A stretch of 64,000 nucleotides of DNA from Elusimicrobium minutum Pei191 (GCF_000020145.1 NC_010644.1:1364001-1428000), one strand, 5' to 3'; positions 17,759-27,479 are shown, numbered from the stretch's first letter. A program made the numbers and translations. The notes: generated by a model not told the origin, from the letters alone.

Positions 17759-17779
17759 TAATACCTCCTTTAGGTATTA
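17759..17779 (-). promoter_or_regulatory. Hairpin covering the ribosome site of the pilin gene
   Basis: On the minus strand TAATACC and GGTATTA form a perfect 7-bp stem around loop TAAAGGA. The AAAGGAGGT Shine-Dalgarno spans loop and stem, 8 bases before ATG 17754. This could limit or regulate pilin translation. Confidence 0.5.
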
Positions 17780-17784
17780 CATAT

Positions 17785-17812
17785 AGTGTAACATTTTTAA
17801 ATATAAAATCAA
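17785..17812 (-). promoter_or_regulatory. Probable sigma-70 promoter of the pilin gene
   Basis: Minus strand TTGATT (17807-17812) and TACACT (17785-17790) with a 16-base spacer. The transcript would start around 17777, at the base of the ribosome-site hairpin. Confidence 0.5.
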
Positions 17813-17850
17813 CAGCGTTTATATTTCATGTTTTAGGGTATTTTTTTAAG

Positions 17851-17856
17851 TATAAT
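17851..17856 (+). promoter_or_regulatory. -10 box giving a probable leaderless start for the TlpA-like gene
   Basis: TATAAT followed by 6 bases (ATTAAT) and then ATG 17863, with no Shine-Dalgarno. Confidence 0.5.
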
Positions 17857-17862
17857 ATTAAT

Positions 17863-18330
17863 ATGAAAAAGAAATTATTAGTATTAGCGCTTGCTCTCGC
17901 CTTCGTAGGCGCGTGCAGCTTTACAGGACCGAAAGTTGCGTTTAATTTACCCAACATTAACGGTACGCAATTTGATTCAGCGGTAAACGCCAAAAAACAA
18001 CCTGTCTTTTTAGCTTTTATGGCGACATACTGCGGCTATTGCAAAATGTCAGTTCCTATGATTGTGGAACTCCAAAATAACTTTGGCTCTAAAGGGTTAA
18101 AAGTTGTAGGCGTGTTCTCTGACGGCTCCGCGGATGGCCCGGCGGCCTACGCAAAGGAATTCGGCATTAATTATGATGTTCTTTACCAGGGCGGCCAGCT
18201 TGCCCAGGAAGCCAAAGTTAACGGGGTACCTCACTTTGTGTTGTTAAATAAGAACCATCAAATCGTAAGAGTTTGGAGCGGCTACAGCCCAGACCATAAC
18301 TTTGCAGAAGAAATACAAAAAGTATTGTAA
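17863..18330 (+). CDS. TlpA/ResA-like thiol-disulfide oxidoreductase, probable lipoprotein
   Basis: 155 residues. Signal ending LAFVGAC suggests a lipid-anchored periplasmic protein (Cys 18). The thioredoxin fold shows the redox motif CGYC in ATYCGYCKMSVP and the cis-Pro segment GVPHFVLL. It would act in disulfide reduction, isomerisation or cytochrome/peroxide chemistry in the envelope. The neighbouring pilin on the opposite strand has a Cys pair, but a functional link is speculation. No ribosome site; probably leaderless. Confidence 0.87.
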   Translation: MKKKLLVLALALAFVGACSFTGPKVAFNLPNINGTQFDSAVNAKKQPVFLAFMATYCGYCKMSVPMIVELQNNFGSKGLKVVGVFSDGSADGPAAYAKEFGINYDVLYQGGQLAQEAKVNGVPHFVLLNKNHQIVRVWSGYSPDHNFAEEIQKVL

Positions 18331-18338
18331 TTTAAAAT

Positions 18339-18372
18339 AAAAAAAGCCCCGCTTAAAGCGGGGCTTTTTTTA
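18339..18372. terminator. Bidirectional intrinsic terminator
   Basis: Stem aaaagccccgct/agcggggctttt with long A and T flanks, between the TlpA-like gene (+) and the converging radical SAM gene (-). Confidence 0.93.
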
Positions 18373-18379
18373 TTAAAAG

Positions 18380-19660
18380 TTATAAAACATTTTCCATACA
18401 AAGGTAAATTTTACTTTTACTGAAACGTTCTTTTAAAAGCGGAATCATAAAATCGTAAACTTCCTTTCTGTCGCTTTCGCTGTATCTCATTTTACCGTCA
18501 AAAGCTAAAAAGAACTCCTCGTCAAGCATGGAAACGCCAGGATGCCTTGCTTCGGCTATTTTCTTTAAATCCCTGTTAAAACGCAACGTGCCGACGCTTA
18601 TCCAAGATATTTTGTCCGAAGGGATTTTGGCGGCTATTTTATCTATGGTTTTTTTATAATTTTCCTTCCAACCTTCATGTATTATAACGGGGTCAAAATG
18701 GAATGCCGTCTTAAACCCGGCGTTTACAACTTTTAAAGAGGCTTCTAGTCTTTCATCTAAAGACGGGGTTAAAAACTCCGTATTTTTTATAATATTTTGG
18801 GCGTTCACGCTCCAGGCAACAATAATGTTTTCAGCTCCGCCCGAAGCAAGTAAACCGCCAATATTAACACTTTTTGTTTTAAACTCAAAATCTAAATCCG
18901 GCCTGGTTTTAAAAAATCTAATTATCTCTTTAGAATAGCCTGTAATATGGTCAAAAACCAAAGAATCCGTAAACTCGCCGCTCCCTATACGGGGTTTATT
19001 AAAAGGGCCTTTTCTGGGGTTTGAGGCACCGATTTTGCTTAAAAAATCCCCTATATTAGCGGGTAAAATAACAGCGTGAAGGTTTTGGTATTCCTGCAAA
19101 AAGCAATAAGCGCACTCATACACGCAGCCAAACCCCAAATTAACCAAGTTATACCCGCAGCCGTAAGCGCCCCGGGTACATGGGCAAGGTTTTAAAAAAT
19201 CATATTTTTCGCGTATTATATAAAGCGTTTCAAGTCTTTTGGAATATTCCTTGCTGCCAACCTGCTTTCTTTGTTCAAGCACTTCATAACTCGCGTTGGG
19301 GAACATTTCTTTTACGCGTTTAGCTAAATCACTGTCCTTAACTTCGGTGTCCACATAAATATTTTTAGGGTAAAAAGCCAAGCCGCTTAAATCCGCTTTC
19401 GCGTAAGCGTCTAAATCAAGTTTAGGCAGATATATTGAGCTTAAAGGCATTTTAGCGCCGTTTTTGGGGTAACGTTTGGCTACTAATATTTTTTTGGCTT
19501 TATCAAAGGTAAGTTTCTCTTCAAACGGCAAAATAGTTTCCAAACTTCCGCCGCCGCGTTTATTAATTTCAAAAATAAGGCGCACAAGTTCACGCTGTTT
19601 ATTAACGCCAGTGTGCGGAAGCACTCTTGCCACGTGCGCCGTAATATCTTTAATTTCCAT
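18380..19660 (-). CDS. Radical SAM protein of the spore photoproduct lyase-like family
   Basis: 426 residues. The radical SAM cluster motif is C179-x3-C183-x2-C186 in GFGCVYECAYCFLQEY. The preceding KPCPCTRGAYGCGY and the following QNLHAV segment resemble spore photoproduct lyase (SplB) homologues. Later segments IGSGEFTDSL and WSVNAQNI match the SAM-barrel body of that group. The neighbours show no sporulation gene, so a UV-lesion repair role in a non-spore-former is possible but unproven. It overlaps the end of the aldo/keto reductase gene by 11 bases and closes the addB operon. Confidence 0.75.
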   Translation of the reverse strand: MEIKDITAHVARVLPHTGVNKQRELVRLIFEINKRGGGSLETILPFEEKLTFDKAKKILVAKRYPKNGAKMPLSSIYLPKLDLDAYAKADLSGLAFYPKNIYVDTEVKDSDLAKRVKEMFPNASYEVLEQRKQVGSKEYSKRLETLYIIREKYDFLKPCPCTRGAYGCGYNLVNLGFGCVYECAYCFLQEYQNLHAVILPANIGDFLSKIGASNPRKGPFNKPRIGSGEFTDSLVFDHITGYSKEIIRFFKTRPDLDFEFKTKSVNIGGLLASGGAENIIVAWSVNAQNIIKNTEFLTPSLDERLEASLKVVNAGFKTAFHFDPVIIHEGWKENYKKTIDKIAAKIPSDKISWISVGTLRFNRDLKKIAEARHPGVSMLDEEFFLAFDGKMRYSESDRKEVYDFMIPLLKERFSKSKIYLCMENVL

Positions 19661-20570
19661 TTAAAAAATCTAAATCTTCCTTAGTCAAATTTACTTCGGC
19701 GGCAAGCGCGTTTTGCTTAATTTGTTCTTTGGTTTTAGCACCCACAAGCGGAAAAATAAACGGGCGCTGCGCCATTACCCACGCTATAGCGGCCGCCGGC
19801 GTAGGCACATTATATTTTAAAGCCACCTCTTTAAATCTTCCGGCAACGGCTTGTGCTTTATTAAAGGCCTCGCCCCTGTAATACTGGTACATAAAACTTC
19901 TCGCGTCTGATTTGGGAAAAAAGGGCGCTTTATCATACTTACCGCTTAAAATGCCGCCCGCTAAAGAACCGTAAGCAAAAAAAGAAATATTATTTTTAGA
20001 GCAGTATTCAAAAACGTCATCCCCGTATTTTGTTTTTAAAAAAGAATATTCGTTTTGCACGCTGGCCACGGGACAGATTTTTGTAATTTCTTCCAACAAA
20101 TCAAGTTCCACATTGCAAACGCCTATATGTTTAATTTTACCGTGTTTTTTAAGCTTAAGAAGAGTTGAATATGTTTCCTCTAAAGAAACATTTATATCGG
20201 GCCAATGCGTTTGGTAAAGGTCAATATAATCAACGCCCAGCCTTTTTAAAGAATGCTCCACTTCAAAGATTATGCTGGCCTCGGTAAGATTTTTCTTTAT
20301 AACATCGCCCGGCCATAAAAGACCGCATTTTGTGGCTATAAAAACTTTATCGCGTTTTCCTTTTATCGCGCGGCCCACAAGTTCTTCGCTGTGTCCGTAC
20401 CCGTACACGGGCGCGGTGTCAATAATATTAAAACCGCTGTCAATGGCGGCCTCAAGCGCTTCTATTGAACTTTTATCTTCAACTCCGCCCCAATGGTTGC
20501 CGCCAATAGCCCAGGTACCCAAAGCAACGGGAAACAAATTTTCGCCTTGTGAAAACGCCCTTTTAACCAT
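19650..20570 (-). CDS. Aldo/keto reductase
   Basis: 306 residues from the ATG at 20570, which overlaps the preceding stop as TAATG and has GGGGGGA upstream; a TTG two codons earlier is less likely. The NADPH-dependent TIM barrel shows the catalytic set: Asp and Tyr in NIIDTAPVYGYGHSE, Lys in KVFIATKCG, and His in YQTHWPD. It reduces aldehydes or ketones; the substrate is unknown. The closest look is to the YajO/general-stress type rather than true aldose reductases. Confidence 0.88.
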   Translation of the reverse strand: MVKRAFSQGENLFPVALGTWAIGGNHWGGVEDKSSIEALEAAIDSGFNIIDTAPVYGYGHSEELVGRAIKGKRDKVFIATKCGLLWPGDVIKKNLTEASIIFEVEHSLKRLGVDYIDLYQTHWPDINVSLEETYSTLLKLKKHGKIKHIGVCNVELDLLEEITKICPVASVQNEYSFLKTKYGDDVFEYCSKNNISFFAYGSLAGGILSGKYDKAPFFPKSDARSFMYQYYRGEAFNKAQAVAGRFKEVALKYNVPTPAAAIAWVMAQRPFIFPLVGAKTKEQIKQNALAAEVNLTKEDLDFLNGN

Positions 20571-20944
20571 TACCAAAATCCCCCCTGCACCATAACGCAG
20601 GCGTGTGAAGTCGCTTTTAAACCGTTGTCTTTGGCTAATTGCTCAGCCTCTTTATTTTCGGCGCCGGGCTGGAACCAAACTTCCTTAACGCCCAGTTTAA
20701 CAGCCTCTTCCACCACGGCAACAGTTGCCGGCGGCGGAACAACCAAAATAACAAACTCAGGCTTTTGGGGTATTTCCCCAAGCGTTTTATAAATAGTTTG
20801 GCCCAAAATGGCACCGCCCCTTTTGCCTACAGCGTATACGTTTATTTTAGCGACGTGCAGGGTTTTATATATTTTGTGCCCGTATTTGGAAAGATCCTCA
20901 GAAACTCCCACCACGGCCACAACTTTATTTTTTAAATCAAGCAT
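20570..20944 (-). CDS. CoA-binding domain protein (YccU-like)
   Basis: 124 residues, a single Rossmann-type CoA-binding domain: VVAVVGVSEDLSKYGHKIY, then VILVVPPPATVAVVEEAV and VWFQPGAENKEA, all typical of the YccU/CoA_binding_2 family. Exact function is not known in any organism to my knowledge. It lies 6 bases after ybaB and overlaps the reductase start by 1 base. Confidence 0.88.
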   Translation of the reverse strand: MLDLKNKVVAVVGVSEDLSKYGHKIYKTLHVAKINVYAVGKRGGAILGQTIYKTLGEIPQKPEFVILVVPPPATVAVVEEAVKLGVKEVWFQPGAENKEAEQLAKDNGLKATSHACVMVQGGFW

Positions 20945-20950
20945 TTTAAA

Positions 20951-21244
20951 TTAAGCTTGCGGCGGATTAATACCCGCAAGCCCCCCCATTACCTGGGCGG
21001 CCATGGCTTGTGAATCGCGCGCGGCTTTATTAAAAACTTCTTTAAGTTCTGCCTCTATCTGCGCGTCTGTCAAATTAGCCAAAGACGCCATTATTTTAAT
21101 TTCCCTTACTTCTTGTGAACCGCTCATTACCATCTCAAAAACTTTGTTCGGGCTTTCTACTTTAACAATCATTCCGTCAAGTCTTTTTTTAATTTCAGTC
21201 ATCTGGCTTTTTAAAGCCCATAAATTTTTTAAATTATCAAACAT
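20951..21244 (-). CDS. ybaB: YbaB/EbfC-family nucleoid-associated protein
   Basis: 97 residues with the family core VKVESPNKVFEMVMSGSQEV and the helix LEAELKEVFNKAARDSQAM-like segment (residues 64-85). Binds DNA as a dimer. In many genomes ybaB lies between dnaX and recR; here it follows addA, another recombination gene. SD GGAGAGAAAC. Confidence 0.9.
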   Translation of the reverse strand: MFDNLKNLWALKSQMTEIKKRLDGMIVKVESPNKVFEMVMSGSQEVREIKIMASLANLTDAQIEAELKEVFNKAARDSQAMAAQVMGGLAGINPPQA

Positions 21245-21265
21245 AGTTTCTCTCCTAAATTCGGT

Positions 21266-24200
21266 TTACTTTATTATATAAAGTTGTGAAGTTCTTAAAA
21301 ACACCAAACCGCTTTTTACGCCTTCATTTCCCATTATCTTTTTAACAGCTCTTTTATAAGCGCCAAGCTGCAAGGCGTATTTGGAAGGGTCAGGCGTTTT
21401 ATCGGTTTTATAATCTAAAACAAAAATTTCGCCTTCTTGCTCAACTATTACATCCACCGTACCGCTTATTATTTTGCCTTCCTCAAAATAAGTAAAAGGC
21501 ATTTCCCTTGCGAGCACGCGCATAGAAGCAAGCTTTTTGCAAACTTCCGAAACGGTAAAATTATTTATTATTTCCGCCGCTTCTTTAATAATATCATTAT
21601 CTTCAATTTGCAAAGATGCCGCGGAAGCGGCCGTTTGTTCGGGCGTTATAACGGTTTTAAAATCATAGTTTTCCAACATTTTATGGCACAGCGTGCCAAG
21701 CAGCGCCGCATTATCGGAAGAGCCAGCAAAAACAGCCTCATGCTTATTTAAAGAACTGGGTGAAATAAACAGCGCCTCTTCCTTTATTTTTTCATAAATT
21801 TCGCTTCGTTTTGCCCAGCGGTTAAACCATTCGCCTGCGTTTTTTAAAACTCCGCCGTCTTCAGGCGTAAAATTTATTTTATAAATAAATTGATCCGGCT
21901 CCGCATACGGGAAATATTCTAACTGTAAAGGATGCGTAAGTTTGTCATTAGGCAGTTCTTTTACGGTAACAAGCTCGGGCCAAAGGCCCGCGTTTCGTAA
22001 ATGTCTGGCGGGCGTTTTTTTTGTTTCCGTATTATTGCCTAAAATAAAAAGTTTTTCCTTAGCTCTTGTAAGCGCCACGTATAAAATCCTGGCCTCTTCA
22101 CTTTTGCTGTGCCAAAGCTGCTGCACTTCTAAAAACGCCAAGTTGGCGTCCGCGTACGGGCCGGCTCTTAAGCCGTGCATATCATAAAACCATGAATAAG
22201 AATATTTATTCTGTTTAACGCTTTCTTGCCTAAACATATCAGCCAGGAAAACCACGGGAAATTCCAAACCCTTTGATTTATGTATTGTCATTACGCTTAC
22301 AGCACTTAAAAATTCGTCAGCGAGCGGGCTTTCCCCTTCACCCCTTGCCTGCCTTGCCAGGTCTTTAGAATTTGCCAAAAACTGGCCTAGGCTGTTAGCG
22401 TTTTCGTTCTGGTCGCCTGCGGCAAGCGCGGCAAATTTTTGTAAATTTGATATAGTTTGCTCACCGTTATAGGCTAATTGCGAAAGCTCCGCAAACATTG
22501 TGCTTGAAAGTATTTTTTCAACCAAAGCGCCCGTGCTTATACGCCCCACAAAACCTTTAAGCGTATTTAACGTTTTATAAAAACCGCCAAGCCGTTCGAA
22601 ACCCTTGGGCAGTTTTTTTGCGCTTATATCCGTAAATTTTTGTTTAAAAATTTGGTAAATTTCATCATCATTGAACCCGCCGAACGGACTTCTTAAAACG
22701 CCCGCTAAAGCGTTTTTGTCATATGGGTTGTCTAAAAGAGAGAGCAGGTTTAAAATATCCGTAATTTCCTGGGCGGTATAAAAATTTTTATCTTCCTCAA
22801 CAGTGTATTTTACGCCGTATCTTTTAAGCGCTTCGGTAAAAATATTAAAAGCGTTTGAGGTGCGCATAAGCACGGCAATGTCTTTATATTGCAAAACGGA
22901 ACCGTTTGAAAGTTTTAATTTGCCCGCGTTCTCGGCTATCCATTTTGCCGTGAATTCAGCCTGGTTATGGCGGTAATCATCCGCGCTTTGCGGTTGTTCT
23001 GAAGATATAATAACGTCTTTAACCGCGTCTTTATCGCAAGGCGCGCCATCTTTAGCGTTTATTGGGACATATTTAGCCTGGAAGCCGGGGCGCTCCTCAA
23101 TTAATTTAAACCCGGCGCAGTTAACAAAATCTATTATTTGGGCATCGCTTCTAAAGTTAGTTTGCAGATAACAAATCATGCCGCCCTGTTTTAAAATAAG
23201 CTCCGTAAACAACTGGTAAGCCGTGATATCCGCCCCTCTAAAACGATAGATAGATTGTTTGGGGTCGCCCACCACAAACAGCTTGCCGGGAGCAAGTTTA
23301 ATTTCATTCCAAACTTTGGCGGCGGATTTTTCCTCTTCCGCTAAAAATAAAAGCAATTCACCCTGTACAGGGTCAGTGTCTTGGAATTCATCTATAAAAA
23401 TTATTTCAAACTGTTTTTTAAGCGCGCTTCTTACAATTAAATTATTTTTAAGAAGCGTTCTTGTTTTAACAAGAAGGTCGTCAAAAGATATAAGCCCCTG
23501 CGCCTCAAAAGTATCTCTGGCATTATTAACAAAAGGGGAAACAAGGCTAAAAGCATCGGCTATAAGCATTTGTCTGTCCGGATATAAACTTCTTGCAAAA
23601 TCAACTATGCGTACCGCAGTTTCAAAATTTTCATCATCCCATCCTTTGGCCTGGTCGGAGGAGGAAAGTTTTTCAGGCCCGGGATTTTCCGTTTTTTGGA
23701 ATTTGCCCTCCTTAAATGCGAAAGCCGCTTCCTGCAAAATAATTGAGGCCGAAGCAAGCGCCCGTTCAATCTTGCGGCTTTTACCGCCGGGTGGAAGAAA
23801 AACGCAAGACATTTGCTCCGCTATTTTGGCGTTTTCAAAACAAACGCCGCTTAAAACTTTAGCGTGCGACATGGGGTGGTAGGCGTCTATTTTACCGCCC
23901 GCCATATCAAAAGCGTAATTATAAAGGTCTTCTAAATTTATTTCTTTTAAAACACGTTTCCAAATTTCTTCTTTAGGCCCGCCGCCGCCAAGTTCTTCCT
24001 CAAGCCATTTGTTCCAAAGCCTTTTAAAAACGGTTTCCCTTCTCTGTCCTTCGTCAACAACTGCGGAAGGCGATATGCCCGCTTCCACAGGGTACGCTTT
24101 TAAAATATATGAACAAAAACCGTGTATGGTGCTTATAAAACCGCGTTCCAAAAATTCCAGCACGCGCTGCGCGCGGATAATAATTTCTTCTTTAGATAAA

Positions 24201-24490
24201 TGGGCCAAAAGTTCAAGCGTGATTTTGTCTTTTTGCGTTACGGATAAACATTCTTTAATAATTTTTTGAAGCTGTGCGGATAAACGTATTTTAATTTCGG
24301 CGGCGGCTTTTTCGGTAAAAGTAAGCGCCACAATACGTTCAACCGAAATGTTTTTTACAATCATTAAATAGCAAAGGCGGCTTATTAAAAGCGTGGTTTT
24401 ACCTGTGCCCGCACCCGCCTCAACAACAATGTTGCGGTCAGTAACGGTGGAGGCTTCGTAACGGGTTTGCAGATCTGTAATTTTAGTCAT
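21266..24490 (-). CDS. addA: Helicase-nuclease AddA subunit (UvrD/RecB-like)
   Basis: 1074 residues from ATG 24490 (GAGGGG seven bases upstream, start overlaps the addB stop by 8 bases). SF1A helicase motifs in order: Walker A EAGAGTGKTTLL (about 24-35), IFIDEFQDTDPVQGELL, FVVGDPKQSIYRFRGADI, MTIHKSKGLEFPVVFL and LYVALTRAKEKLFILG. The C-terminal PD-(D/E)XK nuclease shows VDVIVEQEGEIFVLDYKTDKT-like residues. With AddB it resects double-strand breaks at Chi-like sites. Somewhat shorter than Bacillus AddA. Confidence 0.93.
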   Translation of the reverse strand: MTKITDLQTRYEASTVTDRNIVVEAGAGTGKTTLLISRLCYLMIVKNISVERIVALTFTEKAAAEIKIRLSAQLQKIIKECLSVTQKDKITLELLAHLSKEEIIIRAQRVLEFLERGFISTIHGFCSYILKAYPVEAGISPSAVVDEGQRRETVFKRLWNKWLEEELGGGGPKEEIWKRVLKEINLEDLYNYAFDMAGGKIDAYHPMSHAKVLSGVCFENAKIAEQMSCVFLPPGGKSRKIERALASASIILQEAAFAFKEGKFQKTENPGPEKLSSSDQAKGWDDENFETAVRIVDFARSLYPDRQMLIADAFSLVSPFVNNARDTFEAQGLISFDDLLVKTRTLLKNNLIVRSALKKQFEIIFIDEFQDTDPVQGELLLFLAEEEKSAAKVWNEIKLAPGKLFVVGDPKQSIYRFRGADITAYQLFTELILKQGGMICYLQTNFRSDAQIIDFVNCAGFKLIEERPGFQAKYVPINAKDGAPCDKDAVKDVIISSEQPQSADDYRHNQAEFTAKWIAENAGKLKLSNGSVLQYKDIAVLMRTSNAFNIFTEALKRYGVKYTVEEDKNFYTAQEITDILNLLSLLDNPYDKNALAGVLRSPFGGFNDDEIYQIFKQKFTDISAKKLPKGFERLGGFYKTLNTLKGFVGRISTGALVEKILSSTMFAELSQLAYNGEQTISNLQKFAALAAGDQNENANSLGQFLANSKDLARQARGEGESPLADEFLSAVSVMTIHKSKGLEFPVVFLADMFRQESVKQNKYSYSWFYDMHGLRAGPYADANLAFLEVQQLWHSKSEEARILYVALTRAKEKLFILGNNTETKKTPARHLRNAGLWPELVTVKELPNDKLTHPLQLEYFPYAEPDQFIYKINFTPEDGGVLKNAGEWFNRWAKRSEIYEKIKEEALFISPSSLNKHEAVFAGSSDNAALLGTLCHKMLENYDFKTVITPEQTAASAASLQIEDNDIIKEAAEIINNFTVSEVCKKLASMRVLAREMPFTYFEEGKIISGTVDVIVEQEGEIFVLDYKTDKTPDPSKYALQLGAYKRAVKKIMGNEGVKSGLVFLRTSQLYIIK

Positions 24491-27467
24491 CTTTAAACCC
24501 CTCAAGCTCTTTATAAAAATCACTGCTGCGGGAACGCATTAAAGAAGCAGCCGAGCCTTTCCTGCACACATTAGCGAACGTGCAGTATTTGCAGTTATTT
24601 TCCCCTTCATTAATAAAAAATTTGCCGTGTTTAATAAAACCTGTAAGCAGTTTTATAAAATTATCAAATTTATCTTTTATTAAATCAAACTCCGCGGACG
24701 TAAGCTCACGCCTGAAGTAGCCATCTTCAATATTTAAAAAAGAAAAACTTGTATTATTCATTTCCTCAAACTCTTTTAAGGCGGAGGCCAAAATCCAGTA
24801 AATAACAGGTTGTAAATATTTTTTATTAAAGATAACTTTTTTAAGGTCCTTTACCGAACGCTGCGAGGTTTTATAATCAATAATTCTGTATTCTTTGCCC
24901 CGCCTGTCTATACGGTCAATATAGCCGTGCAGTTTAATTTCCTCGCCCGCAAAATCATGCTTTGCCGCCGCGGCAGCCTCAAACATAACAGGAGCAAAAC
25001 CTTCCATACTTTCAACGTCTTTTTTAACAAATTCCTGCAAAGCGGCAGCCATTTTTTCCGTAATAACCTGCCATACCACGGGGTAAAGACCAAACTCTTT
25101 GTAGCGCTCAAAAGACATTTCCAAAGCCATAATTTTTTCAAGGGCGGCTAAGGCGGAATCCATAGAAATTTCCCTGTCAATTTCTGTGTAAACACGCTGT
25201 AATATTTTGTGATAAATAGTGCCTTTAATGTTTGAGGCTATGGCGTCACGCTTTAAAATATCGGCTTCTTCATCTAACCCTAATGCTTTTATAAAGAAGA
25301 AACGCATGGGGCACTCAGCCAAATTTTGAAGAGCGCTCGCGGAAAACCCTTTTTTGGAAAGACTACTAAAAATTTCATCCCCGTAATTTACAATGCCGTC
25401 GTAAGCGCCCAAAGAGGAACGCGCGGACATAGCTTTTGCCGCATTATAATAAGAGGCCAAAGCATCCCAATCAAAACCCGCCGCTTTAATATTTTCCTCA
25501 ACAGAGGGGAAGGAAAATATTTTAGTAAGCATTTCTTTCGAGTTTAAAAATTCCTGCGGAGTTTGAAAATATTTTTCAAGCTCGCGCCTGCTTATATTTG
25601 TAATATTTTTTTCAAGTTCAATACCCGCGGCGCGGCAGACTTCGGTCAAGTATAAAGAAGGAACTACGGCTTTGCCTTCTTCGTCAGAACGTTGAAAGGA
25701 AAGGAAAAGCTTTTCCCTTGCGGAGGAAAGAGTAAAATAATAAAAAAGTTTTTCTTCCTCAAAACGGTCAAGCTTTTGGCCTATCCAAAAACCCTGTACG
25801 TCGCGAAGAGTACGGCGAAATTTATCCCTAAGCAACGGGTCCTCGCGCACAATTTGCGGGAAAACTTTTTCATTAACACCAAGGAGTATCACAACCTTAA
25901 AGTGCTGGCCCCTTAAACCCATAACGTCGCCTGCGGTTACACCCAGTTCGGAGTTTTGTACTTTGCCTACAGACTGTTCTTTTAACGCCTCGTTAAGCTC
26001 TTCTAAAAATTCTTTTTCTTTGGCGGATTCGCGTACTAATGAAAACTGGTTTATTTGTATGATAGTGTCAACAATAGTATTAAAAACGGTTTTTTCGCCT
26101 TCCGTTAAAATATTGGCGTCAACAAAATCTTCAAGTATTTTAACGGCATGCTTGCTTAAAACATCCCAAGGGTAAGGCTTATTAAAAAAGCCGAGCTGCG
26201 TTCCTAAATTTGTAAGGAAAGATAAAAATGACGAGTCATAAGCGGGGTCTTTTTTATTTATCAAATTTTCCCACTGCTCAAGCCCTCTTTCAACTAAAGA
26301 ATTCTGCGCCAGCGCGCGCCAGTTGTTTTTAACGGCAAAATACTGGCTTTTTATAACGGACAAAACATCTTCCCTATAAAAACCGTTATGGGCCAAATTA
26401 AGCAAATTAAAACAGAATATACCCAAAGGATGTGAAAGCAGCCCAAACTCTAAAGAAGTATTTAACGGAATTTTGTTTTGCTCAAAAATATTTATTAAAT
26501 TGTTTTTGTAAGGCTCCAAAACTCTTGCGCAAAGTGCTATTTCGGAAAATTTGTAGCCGTTATTTTCAGTTAATTCCAAAATTGTTTTGGCCGCGGCAAA
26601 AAGCTCCCCGTTAACTCCGGAGGCGCTTATTATTCTTATATTTTTGTTTTCCGCCTCGCCGGAGATCAAATGGTTAAAAAGAGCGTCTTCTGCGGCGCCC
26701 AAAACTCCCGGGGCTGGTTCAAGTTCAACGGTTTCTTTGGACATGCCCAAAATATTGCTTTCAAAAAATTTAGAGGTAAATTTATATGCCTGCGTTTTTC
26801 TGTATGGGAAAAACATTATTGTTTTATAATTTTGGCGCACAGCGTTAAAAATTTCAAGCTGGGTGCCGGTAAAATCATAAAAACCGTAAAAAATTACGGC
26901 TTTAAAAGAGGAAAGGAATTTAGAAGCCGGAATATTTTCAACAACGCTTTCAAAGTATTCTTTATAAGAACGCATGCCCGGCACGGAAGAAAGCGCCCGC
27001 TGGTACCTTTCATAAGTATCAGCCAAAGCAGACATGTATTCATTATCCTCTTTTGCGCCGAACGCGCCTTCCGCCGCATGCTCTTTAAGCGTGGCGGGCA
27101 CTATAAGCGCGTCAGCCATGTCTCGCAAAGTAGACTTTAAGGCAGAAATATAGACTCTTTTAACAAGGCCGTTTTCGCCGACAATATTTTTAAGTATAAA
27201 ATTTTGCAAATGCTGCGCGCTTAAAAGCTTTTTTGTGTTTGGGGCAGTAAACTCAGCGTCTATTTTAGCGCTGAGAGCCGAGAACTTCATAAAAGAAATA
27301 TTGGCCGTGGAGCCGTAATTTTCGGTTAAAAAGATTTGCAAATAGCGCGACAGGCGGGAAGATGGCGTTAAAACAAGTACCTTTTCTAAAGGGTTTTGTT
27401 TGATTCCAGCCACAACTTCCTTTAAAGCGCCTTCAAGCGCGCCGTAAGAACCGTATATCAACTTCAT
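24483..27467 (-). CDS. addB: Helicase-nuclease AddB subunit
   Basis: 994 residues. The N-terminal helicase-like part has a degenerate Walker A (LVLTPSSRLSRYL), so it probably does not hydrolyse ATP. A C-terminal nuclease with GYIDRIDRRGKEYRIIDYKT is stapled by four Cys: one in LAECPMRFFF and three in CKYCTFANVC, the 4Fe-4S pattern of AddB. It starts the addB-addA operon, divergent from sixA with only 24 bases between the two ATGs. Confidence 0.9.
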   Translation of the reverse strand: MKLIYGSYGALEGALKEVVAGIKQNPLEKVLVLTPSSRLSRYLQIFLTENYGSTANISFMKFSALSAKIDAEFTAPNTKKLLSAQHLQNFILKNIVGENGLVKRVYISALKSTLRDMADALIVPATLKEHAAEGAFGAKEDNEYMSALADTYERYQRALSSVPGMRSYKEYFESVVENIPASKFLSSFKAVIFYGFYDFTGTQLEIFNAVRQNYKTIMFFPYRKTQAYKFTSKFFESNILGMSKETVELEPAPGVLGAAEDALFNHLISGEAENKNIRIISASGVNGELFAAAKTILELTENNGYKFSEIALCARVLEPYKNNLINIFEQNKIPLNTSLEFGLLSHPLGIFCFNLLNLAHNGFYREDVLSVIKSQYFAVKNNWRALAQNSLVERGLEQWENLINKKDPAYDSSFLSFLTNLGTQLGFFNKPYPWDVLSKHAVKILEDFVDANILTEGEKTVFNTIVDTIIQINQFSLVRESAKEKEFLEELNEALKEQSVGKVQNSELGVTAGDVMGLRGQHFKVVILLGVNEKVFPQIVREDPLLRDKFRRTLRDVQGFWIGQKLDRFEEEKLFYYFTLSSAREKLFLSFQRSDEEGKAVVPSLYLTEVCRAAGIELEKNITNISRRELEKYFQTPQEFLNSKEMLTKIFSFPSVEENIKAAGFDWDALASYYNAAKAMSARSSLGAYDGIVNYGDEIFSSLSKKGFSASALQNLAECPMRFFFIKALGLDEEADILKRDAIASNIKGTIYHKILQRVYTEIDREISMDSALAALEKIMALEMSFERYKEFGLYPVVWQVITEKMAAALQEFVKKDVESMEGFAPVMFEAAAAAKHDFAGEEIKLHGYIDRIDRRGKEYRIIDYKTSQRSVKDLKKVIFNKKYLQPVIYWILASALKEFEEMNNTSFSFLNIEDGYFRRELTSAEFDLIKDKFDNFIKLLTGFIKHGKFFINEGENNCKYCTFANVCRKGSAASLMRSRSSDFYKELEGFKDD

Positions 27468-27479
27468 ATCATAATGATA

